Below are positions 53,081 through 62,476 of a DNA stretch of 64,000 bases, in pieces (the first letter of the stretch is position 1; each line of letters begins with the position of its first letter). The position numbers and the translations under genes are program-made. The DNA is from Salegentibacter holothuriorum (GTDB lineage Bacteria > Bacteroidota > Bacteroidia > Flavobacteriales > Flavobacteriaceae): assembly GCF_900168045.1 (NCBI RefSeq), contig NZ_FUYY01000002.1, positions 856,826 to 920,825 of the forward strand. Reading direction: 5' to 3'. The notes below the pieces were generated by a model. The model worked only from the letters and a program-made list of their open reading frames with translations, was not told where the DNA came from and searched no databases.

Positions 53081-53110
53081 AAAACCCGGTCTTTTGCCGG
53101 GTTTTTTATT
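53081..53110 (+). terminator. trxA terminator
   Basis: AAAACCCGG, loop TCTTTTG, CCGGGTTTTTT. The following 95-bp repeat begins at its T-run. Confidence 0.85.
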
Positions 53111-53197
53111 GGCGCCGCCAAAGGGTATAAAACTCCCGAGGCTTGCCTAAAAATTAAAAATTTGTTTCCAGCGAATGCGTCGTGGGTTTGCTTCCAG
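53102..53197. repeat. 95-bp dispersed repeat, copy B
   Basis: The same order as 9521-9615: TTTTTTATTGGCGCCGCCAA, ATTAAAAATTTGTTTCCA and CGTCGTGGGTTTGCTTCCAG. Confidence 0.7.
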
Positions 53198-53256
53198 GTT
53201 TTTATTTGGTTGTAACTGGCGTGCTTTAACTCAAGCTTTTCTTATATTAGTGGGGT

Positions 53257-54189
53257 ATGAGTTTAAAAGAAAAAATATACAGTTCGGCTGCGGGGTTTAC
53301 GAAGTTAGAGCTTTTGGCCAGACAAGTGGTGGAAGGTTATATTTCGGGAATTCATAAGAGTCCGTTTCACGGGTTTTCTGCTGAATTTGCCGAACATAAG
53401 ATTTATAATAATGGCGAAAGCACCAAACATATAGACTGGAAGCTTTTTGCTAAAACCGATAAGCTTTATACGAAGCGTTACGAGGAGGAAACTAATTTGC
53501 GTTGTCATTTTATCATGGATAATTCGGCTTCGATGCATTATCCTGAAGTGAAGAAATTTTCAGCAGATTCGCTTAATAAAATCGGTTTTTCGGTGTTATC
53601 TATTGCTAGTATAATGCAAATTTTAAAGCGTCAGCGCGATGCTGTTGGGCTTAGCATATATAGCGATGAATTTGAGTTCTACGCGCCTGAAAAAGGCAGT
53701 GACCGGCATCAGCATATGTTGTTAGATGCGCTAAATAAGAGTCTGGAGAAGAAAACAGATCATAAAGCGACTAAAACCTATACTTTTTTACACCAGATCG
53801 CTGAAAAGTTGAAAAGGCGTTCCCTGGTGTTTTTGTTTACGGATATGTTCCAGGCCGATACTGAAGAAGCAGCCCTTTTTGAAGCTTTACGCCATTTAAA
53901 ATATAATAGGCATGAAGTGGTGTTATTTCATGTGATGGATAAAAAGCGCGAATTTGATTTCGACTTTGAAAATATTCCAAAACGATTTACCGATGTGGAA
54001 ACCGGAGCAGAGATAGACCTTTATTCGGAAAACATTCGGGAAAGTTACCAAAAGGCAGTACAAAAATATGTGGCAGACCTAAAATTGGAATGTGCGAAAT
54101 ATAAAATTAATTACGTGGAAGCTGATATTAATAAAAATTTCGATAAAATTTTGACGACCTACTTTATTGAAAGACAAAAGTTTGCCTAA
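53257..54189 (+). CDS. DUF58 domain protein
   Basis: 310 residues. The DUF58 core includes EHKIYNNGESTKHIDWKLFA and a von Willebrand-A-like segment with the metal-site motif DNSASMHYP (about residue 88) and FLFTDMFQ. These proteins usually occur with MoxR ATPases and BatA/BatB-type membrane proteins in Bacteroidota; none is next to it here, so its partners must be elsewhere. No signal peptide; cytoplasmic. Confidence 0.85.
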   Translation: MSLKEKIYSSAAGFTKLELLARQVVEGYISGIHKSPFHGFSAEFAEHKIYNNGESTKHIDWKLFAKTDKLYTKRYEEETNLRCHFIMDNSASMHYPEVKKFSADSLNKIGFSVLSIASIMQILKRQRDAVGLSIYSDEFEFYAPEKGSDRHQHMLLDALNKSLEKKTDHKATKTYTFLHQIAEKLKRRSLVFLFTDMFQADTEEAALFEALRHLKYNRHEVVLFHVMDKKREFDFDFENIPKRFTDVETGAEIDLYSENIRESYQKAVQKYVADLKLECAKYKINYVEADINKNFDKILTTYFIERQKFA

Positions 54190-54227
54190 TGAGAGTAAAA
54201 AAACCTTGAAAAAACTTTTAAAAAAGG

Positions 54228-54258
54228 TTTGTGTAATTATAAAACAGGTGTATATTTG
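54228..54258 (+). promoter_or_regulatory. promoter of tRNA-Asp
   Basis: TTTG (54228-54231), 19-nt spacer, TATATTTG (54251-54258): an exact Bacteroidota promoter 18 nt before the tRNA. Confidence 0.8.
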
Positions 54259-54276
54259 CACTCGCAATAACGCAAC

Positions 54277-54350
54277 GGTCTGGTAGTTCAGTTGGTTAGA
54301 ATACCTGCCTGTCACGCAGGGGGTCGCGAGTTCGAGTCTCGTCCAGACCG
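54277..54350 (+). tRNA. tRNA-Asp (anticodon GTC)
   Basis: 74 nt. The acceptor stem GGTCTGG pairs with CCAGACC, the discriminator is G54350, the anticodon stem CCTGC/GCAGG encloses CTGTCAC, and the T-arm is CGAGTTCGAGTCTCG. CCA is not encoded. An integrase gene lies 241 nt downstream in the same direction, so the 3' end is a likely attachment site. Confidence 0.97.
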
Positions 54351-54374
54351 CTTTTAAAGTACCAAAATATCCCA

Positions 54375-54411
54375 AAAAGCCTCAAAATCAATGATTTAGA
54401 GGCTTTTTTTA
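54375..54411 (+). terminator. terminator after tRNA-Asp
   Basis: AAAGCCTC...GAGGC hairpin with an internal AAATCA/TGATTT stem, then TTTTTTTATT. Confidence 0.75.
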
Positions 54412-54465
54412 TTCCCTGAAGTGTCAAAATAACTCAAATAATGCTAAGTGATTGGTGCTGAATTC

Positions 54466-54576
54466 GGTGCATATTTTTTTATGAAATTATATGCACCTCG
54501 AAACTCCTAATTACCTGTTAATAAAATAGTTGCGGCGTTTTTTTAACACTTTAATTTTATACCTTAAGGTGCATAT
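54466..54576. repeat. three GGTGCATAT motifs before the integrase
   Basis: GGTGCATAT at 54466-54474, its inverse ATATGCACC at 54489-54497, and a second direct copy at 54568-54576, the last just before the integrase ATG at 54592. The spacing suggests arm-type binding sites for the integrase or a directionality factor, or an autoregulatory operator. Confidence 0.55.
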
Positions 54577-54591
54577 TTAAAACAAGCACCG

Positions 54592-55824
54592 ATGATTAAT
54601 TCACTATTTATTACTTTTTATCCGAAAAAAACGACTTCTAATCAAAACACGAAGGCCGTTATTTATGCACGTCTTACATATAACAGTAAGCGCACAGATT
54701 TTACAACATCAAGAAAAATTGATGCAAGTAAATGGAATAGTCATACCAATAGTGTCCGAGGGAATTCCGTGGAAGCAAAAGCATTAAAGCGATACCTTGA
54801 TGATATGCGAGCTTCCTTATATGAGATTCACGATCGTTTGGTAAGAGAAGGTAAAAAGATTTCTGCCAAGATTATTAAAGATATTTATTTTGGTAAAGAA
54901 GAAAAGCAGTATATGCTGATAGAAATTTTCCAGGAGCATAATGATGAAATGGAAAAACTAATTGGAAAAGGTTATACCAAAGGAACTTTGCAGCGATATA
55001 ATGCCTGCAAGAAGCACATTGAAGATTACCTGGCGTTTCGATACAAAACAAGAGATATGCCTGTAGAAGAAGTGGATCATCAATTTATTACCGGGTTTGA
55101 CCATTATTTAAAATCAGAAAAGGACTGTGCTCATAATACAGCACAAAAGTATATTGTAAATTTTAAAAAGATCATTCGAATAGCGTATGCGAATCAATGG
55201 ATAGAAAAAGATCCTTTTTTCCATTGGAAAGGAAAGTGGAAATCTTCAGAACGCGAATATTTAACAGATGCAGAACTTCAGTGCATGGTGGAACAGGAAT
55301 TTGACTTACCACGCCTGGATATGGTTCGGGATGCATTTGTGTTTTGTTGCTATACCGGGCTGGCTTTTGCTGATGTAGAAAAACTTTCGGAAGATGATAT
55401 CATAACAGATATAAATGGAAAGAAATGGATTAAAACAAAAAGGCAAAAAACCAAATCGCTTAGCAGCATACCTATACTGGATGTTCCACAAGTGATATTA
55501 GATAAATATAAAGATCACCCTCGAGTAAAATCAGGTAAGGAAGTAATACCAATTTTATCAAACCAGAAGTATAACTCATATTTAAAGGAAATAGCGAATG
55601 CCTGTGGCATTAAAAAGAACTTAACTACCCATTTAGCCCGGCACACCTTTGCTACGACTGTAACGCTATCTAAAGGTGTTCCTATTGAGTCTGTAAGCAA
55701 GATGTTAGGACATAGATCACTTAAAACAACTCAAATTTATGCTAAGGTTTTAGATGAGAAGGTAGAAAGGGATATGGAGATGCTTCAGAAGCAACTTAGT
55801 CTTGCGCAGAAAAAGAATAAATAA
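54592..55824 (+). CDS. tyrosine recombinase / integrase (IntDOT-like)
   Basis: 410 residues. An N-terminal arm-binding beta domain (YPKKTTSNQNTKAVIYARL, R-x-DFTTSRKIDASKWN), a SAM-like core-binding domain (about 105-205) and a catalytic domain with Lys (KTKRQKT), HLARH (H-x-x-R, about 345), GHRS and the nucleophile Tyr in TTQIYAKVLDEKV (about 382). At the first catalytic position (CYTGLAFADVEKL) an Ala replaces the usual Arg, as in IntDOT-type enzymes. It faces away from tRNA-Asp, which is the usual layout at the edge of an integrated element. Confidence 0.93.
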   Translation: MINSLFITFYPKKTTSNQNTKAVIYARLTYNSKRTDFTTSRKIDASKWNSHTNSVRGNSVEAKALKRYLDDMRASLYEIHDRLVREGKKISAKIIKDIYFGKEEKQYMLIEIFQEHNDEMEKLIGKGYTKGTLQRYNACKKHIEDYLAFRYKTRDMPVEEVDHQFITGFDHYLKSEKDCAHNTAQKYIVNFKKIIRIAYANQWIEKDPFFHWKGKWKSSEREYLTDAELQCMVEQEFDLPRLDMVRDAFVFCCYTGLAFADVEKLSEDDIITDINGKKWIKTKRQKTKSLSSIPILDVPQVILDKYKDHPRVKSGKEVIPILSNQKYNSYLKEIANACGIKKNLTTHLARHTFATTVTLSKGVPIESVSKMLGHRSLKTTQIYAKVLDEKVERDMEMLQKQLSLAQKKNK

Positions 55825-56371
55825 GAAAGGTTTTCACCTATTGAACTTTATCTTGGCATATTTTGAATTTATGTGCACTACTGTAACCCAATATAATAAG
55901 CTATTTCTGGCTATCTTATTTAATTTAAGAATACCGGATACCTCTTGCCTATTTCAAAAAAGGCCAAAAATTATATGTAGCCTGTATAAGTTTTCCAACA
56001 ACTGATCATTCAGCTTATTATTTTGAATTTCCTATATGCAAATTCATTTTAAAAGATTTGGGTAATAATACTTATCCTTAATGGATCAAAAATAAACCTG
56101 GAATTAATCTAGTACTAAACTTAAATTTCCTCACAAAAAAAATTGATGATTGACCTGTTTTTTTATTTCTAGATTTTTTTTTAGATTTCTTAAAAATTAG
56201 TTAAAACACAGTAGCTTTGTTGCTAAATTTCGTTCAAAGACTTTTTTTGTCGACTAAAGGTTAGTAGTTTTTTAAGCTAAGAGGTTTTATTCCTACAAAT
56301 CAAGTTTGAACTTAAAACAAATATCAAAGATAAATGGATCAGTATTTTTACTAATCATCTAAGCACACAGG
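55825..56371. other. gene-free stretch after the integrase
   Basis: 547 bp with no convincing gene. A TAGCTTTG at 56212-56219 fits a -7 element for the downstream kinase operon and would give a leader of about 150 nt. A short frame at 55802-56005 is AT-rich and overlaps the integrase end; I do not support it. Confidence 0.5.
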
Positions 56372-57304
56372 ATGGAAATACCTAAGAATAACGCATCTTT
56401 TCAAGTAAAAAACGAGAAGTTCTCATCAGCATTAGAATTATCAGAACAAACTTTGTTAGCAATAGATAAGCAGAAAAATGAACTAGCTTTAAAATTAGCT
56501 AAGGCAGTGAGGGAACTTTCTGTTGAAATAGAAGAGAAAGAGAAAAATGTAACTGAATTAGCCAAAGTCAATGAACAATTAGCTTTTGAGATTAAAGAAA
56601 AAGAAAAAAGGACGACTGAATTGGAAGCTGTCAACAAAGAATTGGAGGCTTTTTCTTATTCAGTTTCACATGATTTAAGAGCTCCACTTAGGGCAATTGC
56701 TGGATTTTCTGAAGTCTTATCTGCAGATTACAACGAAGAATTAGATGAGGATGCAAAACTTTATTTTTCCGAGATAATTAGGAATGTGAAAAAAATGGGA
56801 GATCTAATTGATAACCTATTGGACTTCTCGCGTCTTTCAAAGCAAAACTTTTTTCGTGTTTCAGTAAATGTAGAAGAAATTATTCGTGATTTAATTACAG
56901 ATCAGAATGAAATGGAGTCAGAAAGAGAGGTGAGTGTTGAGGTAAAGAGCTTACCGGTTATAAAAGGTGATAAAAATATGTTGAAGCAACTATTTTTTAA
57001 TATTATCTCTAATGCTTTTAAATATACAGGTAAGAGAAAGGATGCAGTAATTGAGATTGGAAGTTACCTGGAAGCTAATCAACAAGTGTATTATGTAAAA
57101 GATAATGGTGCGGGGTTTGATTCCAGATATTATAATAAGTTGTTCGGAGTTTTTCAACGTTTACATAGTAGCAATGAATTTGAAGGAACAGGGGTAGGAT
57201 TAGCTATTGTGCAAAAAATAGTTTCTAAGCACGATGGCAGAGTATGGGCAGATGGTAAGGTAGGCGAAGGAGCATGTTTTTATATCGCGCTACCCACTGG
57301 ATAA
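56372..57304 (+). CDS. histidine kinase without a sensory domain (coiled coil + HisKA + HATPase)
   Basis: 310 residues. Residues 15-90 are a charged coiled coil with a repeated pattern (EIEEKEKNVTELAKVNEQLA / EIKEKEKRTTELEAVNKELE), then HisKA with SYSVSHDLRAPLRAIAGF (His about 98), and HATPase with NIISNAFKYTG, DNGAGFD and GTGVGLAI. The HDLRAPLR motif is typical of Cph1/bacteriophytochrome-type kinases. No PAS, GAF or membrane segment is present, so its signal must come from a partner. It starts a group of four phosphorelay genes. Confidence 0.9.
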   Translation: MEIPKNNASFQVKNEKFSSALELSEQTLLAIDKQKNELALKLAKAVRELSVEIEEKEKNVTELAKVNEQLAFEIKEKEKRTTELEAVNKELEAFSYSVSHDLRAPLRAIAGFSEVLSADYNEELDEDAKLYFSEIIRNVKKMGDLIDNLLDFSRLSKQNFFRVSVNVEEIIRDLITDQNEMESEREVSVEVKSLPVIKGDKNMLKQLFFNIISNAFKYTGKRKDAVIEIGSYLEANQQVYYVKDNGAGFDSRYYNKLFGVFQRLHSSNEFEGTGVGLAIVQKIVSKHDGRVWADGKVGEGACFYIALPTG

Positions 57305-57324
57305 TTAAATAAAAGAACGAATTT

Positions 57325-57768
57325 ATGTCAAATGATGAAATCCAGATTTTGTTGGTAGAAGACGATAGATCTGATGCAATGCTCACTATTAGGGCACTTA
57401 AAAAACACAATTTGGCCAATAACCTGTTACATCTGCATGATGGTGCGCAGGCTCTTGATTTTCTTTTCGGAAAAGGTGAATTTGAGGGGCGAGATTTAGG
57501 AGATAAACCAAAAGTGATTTTTTTAGATCTTAAAATGCCAAAAATAAATGGCCTTGAAGTGCTTAGAGTTATAAAAAGCGATGAACGTACTAAGCTCATT
57601 CCTGTAGTAATGATGACTTCCTCGAAGGAAGATAAAGATATTGTTGAGAGTCATAAACTGGGAGTAAATAGTTACATCGTTAAACCTGTCGGATTTGAAA
57701 ACTTCTCTAAAACAGTGGCTGATTTAGGGTTTTATTGGCTGATAGTCAATCAAACTCCTCCCAAATAA
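57325..57768 (+). CDS. single-domain response regulator (Rcp1-like)
   Basis: 147 residues, receiver only. An acidic pocket VEDD, phosphoacceptor in FLDLKMPKINGLEVL (about Asp 73), TSS and the Lys in VKPVGF. The long FGKGEFEGRDLGDKP insertion before the phosphoacceptor strand and the aromatic C-terminus fit Rcp1-type receivers that pair with the HDLRAPLR kinases. It starts 20 nt after the kinase gene. Confidence 0.92.
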   Translation: MSNDEIQILLVEDDRSDAMLTIRALKKHNLANNLLHLHDGAQALDFLFGKGEFEGRDLGDKPKVIFLDLKMPKINGLEVLRVIKSDERTKLIPVVMMTSSKEDKDIVESHKLGVNSYIVKPVGFENFSKTVADLGFYWLIVNQTPPK

Positions 57769-57818
57769 AGCAAACAAATTAGAAACTTAATTTTTTCCCT
57801 ACAATTTAAGTATTTCTT

Positions 57819-60800
57819 ATGTCAAATAAAATAAAGATTCTCCATGTTGAAGATGAGCCAAGTGATGCCCTATTGATTTCTCATTTTTTACAAAAAAGGA
57901 AAGTGGAGTGTGAAATAGTAGTGGCAGATTCAAGAGAAAGGTTTCTAGAAGCCTTGAATGACTTTGGCCCGGATATTATCTTAGCCGATCACTCCCTACC
58001 TTCTTTTAACTCTTTTGAGGCATTGGAATTGCTGCAGAACCTAGAAAAACCTATTCCGGTCATTCTGGTTACCGCAACAATGACAGACGAATTTGCGGTA
58101 TCTATTATAAAAAAAGGAGCAAAAGATTATATTCTGAAAGACAGGTTAGAAAGATTGCCTACAGCTATTGAAAGCGTTCTAAAAACAAACCGTCTAGAAT
58201 TAGAACGGCAGGATTTTTTAAGAAAACTTGAGAGAAGTGAGCGCAAGTTTAGACGGCTTATAGAAAATTCTGCTCATGCGGTGGCCATTCTCTCATCTAA
58301 AGGAGTGCCTCAATATGTTTCACCATCTGTAAAAAATGTCTTAGGTTATTCCGAAAAAGAGAGTCTTCAGATGGATATTCCAGAAATTATTCATGAAGAT
58401 TATCGTGAAGGTTTTTTTCAAAAAATAGAGGAGTGTAAAGAAAAACCTGAGAAACTATTTTATGGAATCCTGGTAAAGGTAAAACATAAAAAAGGAGAAT
58501 GGCATTGGTTGGAATCTACTTTAATCAATTTGTTACATGACCCCGATATTAAAGGAATTGTTGTAGACTTTCGGGATGTGACCGATCGCAAAATTGCTGA
58601 AAAAGCTTTATTAGAAAGCGAAGAAAAATATAGGGCATTTTTTGAAAATAGCCATGACGGAATTCTACTTACGGTTACCGATGGAAGAATTCTTGCTGCG
58701 AATGCTGCGGCCTGTAAAATGTTTCAAAGAACAGAACTGGAAATATGTGAGGTGGGAAGATTAGGACTAGTGGATCCTACAGACCCTATGGTGTTGCAGG
58801 CAATTAGAGAAAGACAGAAAAATGGTAAAGTATTGTGTCAAATTAATATGCTGCGTAAAGACGGTAGTATTTTTCCGGCTGCTCTTTCCTCATCTGTTTT
58901 TCACAGTTCTAGCGGCGAAAAATTAACTTCTATGATTATTAGGGATAGTTCTGAAGCTAAACGGGCAGAAGAAGAATTAAAAATTTCAGAAGAAAGGTAT
59001 AGACAGTTGTTTGAAAATAGCCCGCTTCCCAATATTATTTATGATGTAAATACACTTGAACTGGTAGATATAAATCAATCAGCTACTAAACACTATGGCT
59101 ATAACCGGGAAGAATTTTTAAAATTAAAAATTAGTGAATTTTTGCCGAAAGAAGATATTCAAGTATTTGAAAGCTTGAGAGAGGCAGCAAATAATGATGA
59201 CGGTTTGATAAGGCAATCTACCGTGAGACACATAAGGAAAGACAATTCGCTTATTACCGTAGAAACTTATGGATATAAATTAAAATATAAAGGGAGAGAT
59301 TGTCGACTTGAGATTTGTTTAGATGTTACGGAAAAGAATAATCACCTGGAGCGGCTAAGAGATAAGACGGAGAAACTTATTTATGCTGAAAAATTAGCCA
59401 AACTTGGTTACTGGGAGGTAGGAATTCAGGAGCCTTATTACTTTTGGAGTGATGAAGTATATCGTATTTGGGGGAGAAAGAAAGAGGATTTTCAAATGGA
59501 TATAGAAACTTTTGAAAAAACAATCCACCCGAAAGATTTGAAAAAGTTCAGACAAGATCAGATTAAGGCTATTAAAGGTACAAGGGAGTTAGACAATGAA
59601 CTTCGCATCTTCCTGCCAAATGGAAAAATGAAGTGGGTACATGGGAAAGGAAAAACCATAAGAGATCATAGGGGAAGACCGCTTCGTTTTGAAGGATCTG
59701 TACAGGATATTACGGAACGAAAAAACTTTCTGGAAAAACTTATGCGAAGTGAGGCACGCCAGCGTGGAATTCTTCAGTCTCAAACTAATTATTTAACACG
59801 TATAGATTTAAATGGCTATTATACTTACAGCAATGAAAAGTTTTTGAAAGACTTTGCATGGGTTTTTCCATCAGGACAAATTGCCGGGGAATATTCATTA
59901 AGTACAGTTCACGAGTATCACCGGGAAATGGCAAGAAAAGTTTTCGATAATTGTGTAAATGATCCTGCCACTGTACAACAAATTGAACTGGATAAATTAC
60001 AAAAAGATGGGACAGTGAAATCTACCTTATGGGATTTTATCTGTCTTACAGACTCAAAGGGGGAGCCTCTGGAGGTACAGGGAGTTGGAATTGATATTAC
60101 TGAAAGGGTAAAGGCTGAAAAAGCATTAAAAGAAAGCAATCAGCGCTATGAATTAGTGTCTAAAGCTACTTCAGATGCCATATATGACTGGGATTGTGAA
60201 ACCGGCCAAATCACTTGGAGCGAAGGATATACTAAAATTTTTGGATATCCTACCGAGGAACTTACATCAGACATTGATTCCTGGTGTGCAAACATACACC
60301 CTGAAGATAAGCTGGTTCTTGAAGATCTATTTGCTATTATTGAAGGAAAATCTGATACCTGGGAAGCTGAGTATCGTTATAGAAGAGCTGACAATAAGTA
60401 TGCATTTGTTATTGAGAAAGGTACGATATTAAGAGATAAAAAAGGTAAGGCTATTCGAATGTTAGGCGCTATTCACGATATTACCCATCGTAAACTGGCC
60501 ATGCAAAAACTTATGAGAAGTGAAGCCAGACATAGAGGCCTTATTCAATCACAAACCAATTACGTGATTAGGGTGGATATGGAAGGGAATTATACCTATT
60601 CAAACAATAAATTTCAAGAAGATTTTGGTGAGATTTATCCTGATAAAAATATTGTTGGTAAAAACACCTTGTTATCTATCAAGGAATATCATCACCAACG
60701 AGTAATAGACATATCGAAAAAGTGTATAGAAAATCCAGATCGTGTATTCCAGGTTGAGATTGATAAACCTGCAAAAAATGGAAAAGTAAAAACCACACTT

Positions 60801-62033
60801 TGGGATTTTATTTATTTAAAAGCCTCTCCAGATGATCCAGGGGAGATCCAGTGTGTAGGAATTGACATTACAGCAAGAGTGGAAGCAGAAAAAGAAATTA
60901 GGTTTCATGCGAATCTATTGGATAAAATAGGGCAGGCAGTTATAGCTACAGATAGTGATGGAAATATAAATTACTGGAACAAAGCCGCAACCACTATTTA
61001 TGGTTGGCAGCCAGAGGAGATGAAAGGCAAAAATATTTTGGAACAGACTCTCTTAGGTGTTAAAACACTACACGCACTAGAAATAATAGGAGGTTTAAAG
61101 TGTGACGAAACCTGGTCAGGAGAATTACTGGTAAAAAGAAAAGGTGACATTGAGTTTCCAGCTCTTGTAACCGGAGCTCCAATTTGTGATGATGAATTTA
61201 ATTTAAAAGGATTTATTGCTGTTTCTTCAGATAATACTGAACGTAAAAAAGCTAATCTTAAGTTAAAGGAATTAAATAAAAATCTTCGCGATTATACACA
61301 GGAATTGGTAACCGCTAATAAAGGTCTGGAGCAATTTTCTTTTATAGTGTCCCATAATTTACGTTCGCCAGTGGCTAATATCATTGGATTGGGGGATTTA
61401 TTGAAACAAGAAAGCTATCCTGCCGAAGTGAAATTGAAATTTCAAGAGGAACTTTTGGATAATGTAAAGCGTCTTGACAATGTGGTTCAGGATTTAAATG
61501 CCATTTTACAGGTGAAAGTAGAGCTTAATCCTAAAAGGGATCTTGTTCTTTTAGATAAACTTGTTAAAACTATTGAAGGAGGGATTAGCAACATTATGCA
61601 GGAACATGAAGTACAAATAACCACTGATTTTGATGAAGTTCCTGAAATAGAAACGGTGCAAACTTATTTACATAGCATTTTTTACAATCTTATAACCAAC
61701 AGTATAAAATATCGACATCCGGAAAGGAAACCAAAGCTTCATATTCAATCCCGAAGAAGAAATAATAATATTATTTTAACCTTTAAGGATAATGGCTTAG
61801 GCTTTGATACATCTAAAGGAGAACAAGTATTTGCGCTATATAAACGATTTCATCGTCACATAGAAGGTAAAGGAATGGCGCTATTTATGGTAAAGACTCA
61901 AGTAGAGCTTTTGGACGGTAAAATATCTGCCTATAGCGAAGTGGAAAAAGGAAGTGAGTTTAAGGTTGAGTTTAAAGAAAAGTTGAACGAAGATTTAGAG
62001 CATGAAAAAATTGCAGCAATATATAGTAGTTGA
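57819..62033 (+). CDS. hybrid sensor: receiver + eight PAS-type domains + histidine kinase
   Basis: 1404 residues, soluble. Residues 1-125 are a receiver (HVEDEPSDA, phosphoacceptor in ILADHSLPSF). Eight PAS-type domains follow, starting near 142, 269, 392, 523, 646, 774, 904 and 1025. The pair at 523-774 and the pair at 774-1025 are each 251 residues and similar (both hold KLMRSEAR-x-RG-xx-QSQTNY and YTYSN-x-KF). A HisKA (FIVSHNLRSPVANI, about 1174) and an HATPase (N box LITNSIKYRH about 1290) end it. The catalytic His is followed by Asn rather than Asp/Glu, and G2 reads GKGMALFMVK, not GxGxGL. Confidence 0.9.
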   Translation: MSNKIKILHVEDEPSDALLISHFLQKRKVECEIVVADSRERFLEALNDFGPDIILADHSLPSFNSFEALELLQNLEKPIPVILVTATMTDEFAVSIIKKGAKDYILKDRLERLPTAIESVLKTNRLELERQDFLRKLERSERKFRRLIENSAHAVAILSSKGVPQYVSPSVKNVLGYSEKESLQMDIPEIIHEDYREGFFQKIEECKEKPEKLFYGILVKVKHKKGEWHWLESTLINLLHDPDIKGIVVDFRDVTDRKIAEKALLESEEKYRAFFENSHDGILLTVTDGRILAANAAACKMFQRTELEICEVGRLGLVDPTDPMVLQAIRERQKNGKVLCQINMLRKDGSIFPAALSSSVFHSSSGEKLTSMIIRDSSEAKRAEEELKISEERYRQLFENSPLPNIIYDVNTLELVDINQSATKHYGYNREEFLKLKISEFLPKEDIQVFESLREAANNDDGLIRQSTVRHIRKDNSLITVETYGYKLKYKGRDCRLEICLDVTEKNNHLERLRDKTEKLIYAEKLAKLGYWEVGIQEPYYFWSDEVYRIWGRKKEDFQMDIETFEKTIHPKDLKKFRQDQIKAIKGTRELDNELRIFLPNGKMKWVHGKGKTIRDHRGRPLRFEGSVQDITERKNFLEKLMRSEARQRGILQSQTNYLTRIDLNGYYTYSNEKFLKDFAWVFPSGQIAGEYSLSTVHEYHREMARKVFDNCVNDPATVQQIELDKLQKDGTVKSTLWDFICLTDSKGEPLEVQGVGIDITERVKAEKALKESNQRYELVSKATSDAIYDWDCETGQITWSEGYTKIFGYPTEELTSDIDSWCANIHPEDKLVLEDLFAIIEGKSDTWEAEYRYRRADNKYAFVIEKGTILRDKKGKAIRMLGAIHDITHRKLAMQKLMRSEARHRGLIQSQTNYVIRVDMEGNYTYSNNKFQEDFGEIYPDKNIVGKNTLLSIKEYHHQRVIDISKKCIENPDRVFQVEIDKPAKNGKVKTTLWDFIYLKASPDDPGEIQCVGIDITARVEAEKEIRFHANLLDKIGQAVIATDSDGNINYWNKAATTIYGWQPEEMKGKNILEQTLLGVKTLHALEIIGGLKCDETWSGELLVKRKGDIEFPALVTGAPICDDEFNLKGFIAVSSDNTERKKANLKLKELNKNLRDYTQELVTANKGLEQFSFIVSHNLRSPVANIIGLGDLLKQESYPAEVKLKFQEELLDNVKRLDNVVQDLNAILQVKVELNPKRDLVLLDKLVKTIEGGISNIMQEHEVQITTDFDEVPEIETVQTYLHSIFYNLITNSIKYRHPERKPKLHIQSRRRNNNIILTFKDNGLGFDTSKGEQVFALYKRFHRHIEGKGMALFMVKTQVELLDGKISAYSEVEKGSEFKVEFKEKLNEDLEHEKIAAIYSS

Positions 62034-62409
62034 TGATGACCGAACTAATAATCTTATTTGTGAATATGTTATAAAAGATTGGGATCCTCAGGCAAGGGTT
62101 CAGCTTTTCCTGGAACCAGAATTAGCATTGAAAAATATTGAGGAAAATCACAAAGATTTTGGTTTCCCGGTTTTACTTTTTTTAGACGTAAACATGCCGT
62201 CAATGTCTGGATGGGAATTTTTAGATATTTTTAAAACCTTTGATGATGATATAAAAAAATCTTTTGTGATTTATATACTTACCTCCTCTACTGAAGATTT
62301 TAGCAGAGAAGCGGAAGAATATCCATTTGTTTCAGGCTTTTTATCTAAGCCGTTGAAAAAGAAATATCTTGAAAATATTGAATTAGAAATGGAGGCTATC
62401 AGTGAATGA
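62002..62409 (+). CDS. single-domain response regulator overlapping the hybrid kinase
   Basis: 135 residues, receiver only: VVDDDRTNN, phosphoacceptor in LFLDVNMPSMSGWEFL, LTSS and the Lys in SKPLKK. It overlaps the end of the large kinase by 32 bp in another frame, so translation is coupled and it is the probable direct target. Confidence 0.9.
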   Translation: MKKLQQYIVVDDDRTNNLICEYVIKDWDPQARVQLFLEPELALKNIEENHKDFGFPVLLFLDVNMPSMSGWEFLDIFKTFDDDIKKSFVIYILTSSTEDFSREAEEYPFVSGFLSKPLKKKYLENIELEMEAISE

Positions 62410-62476
62410 AAAAATAAGATTTGGGATACTAATGGTCAATAATAGTTATAAAACGAATCGAATTGATTTCTCTTGA

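Noticed and set aside
55802..56005. 67-codon frame after the integrase
   Set aside because: Overlaps the integrase stop in another frame, AT-rich, no domain or ribosome binding site.
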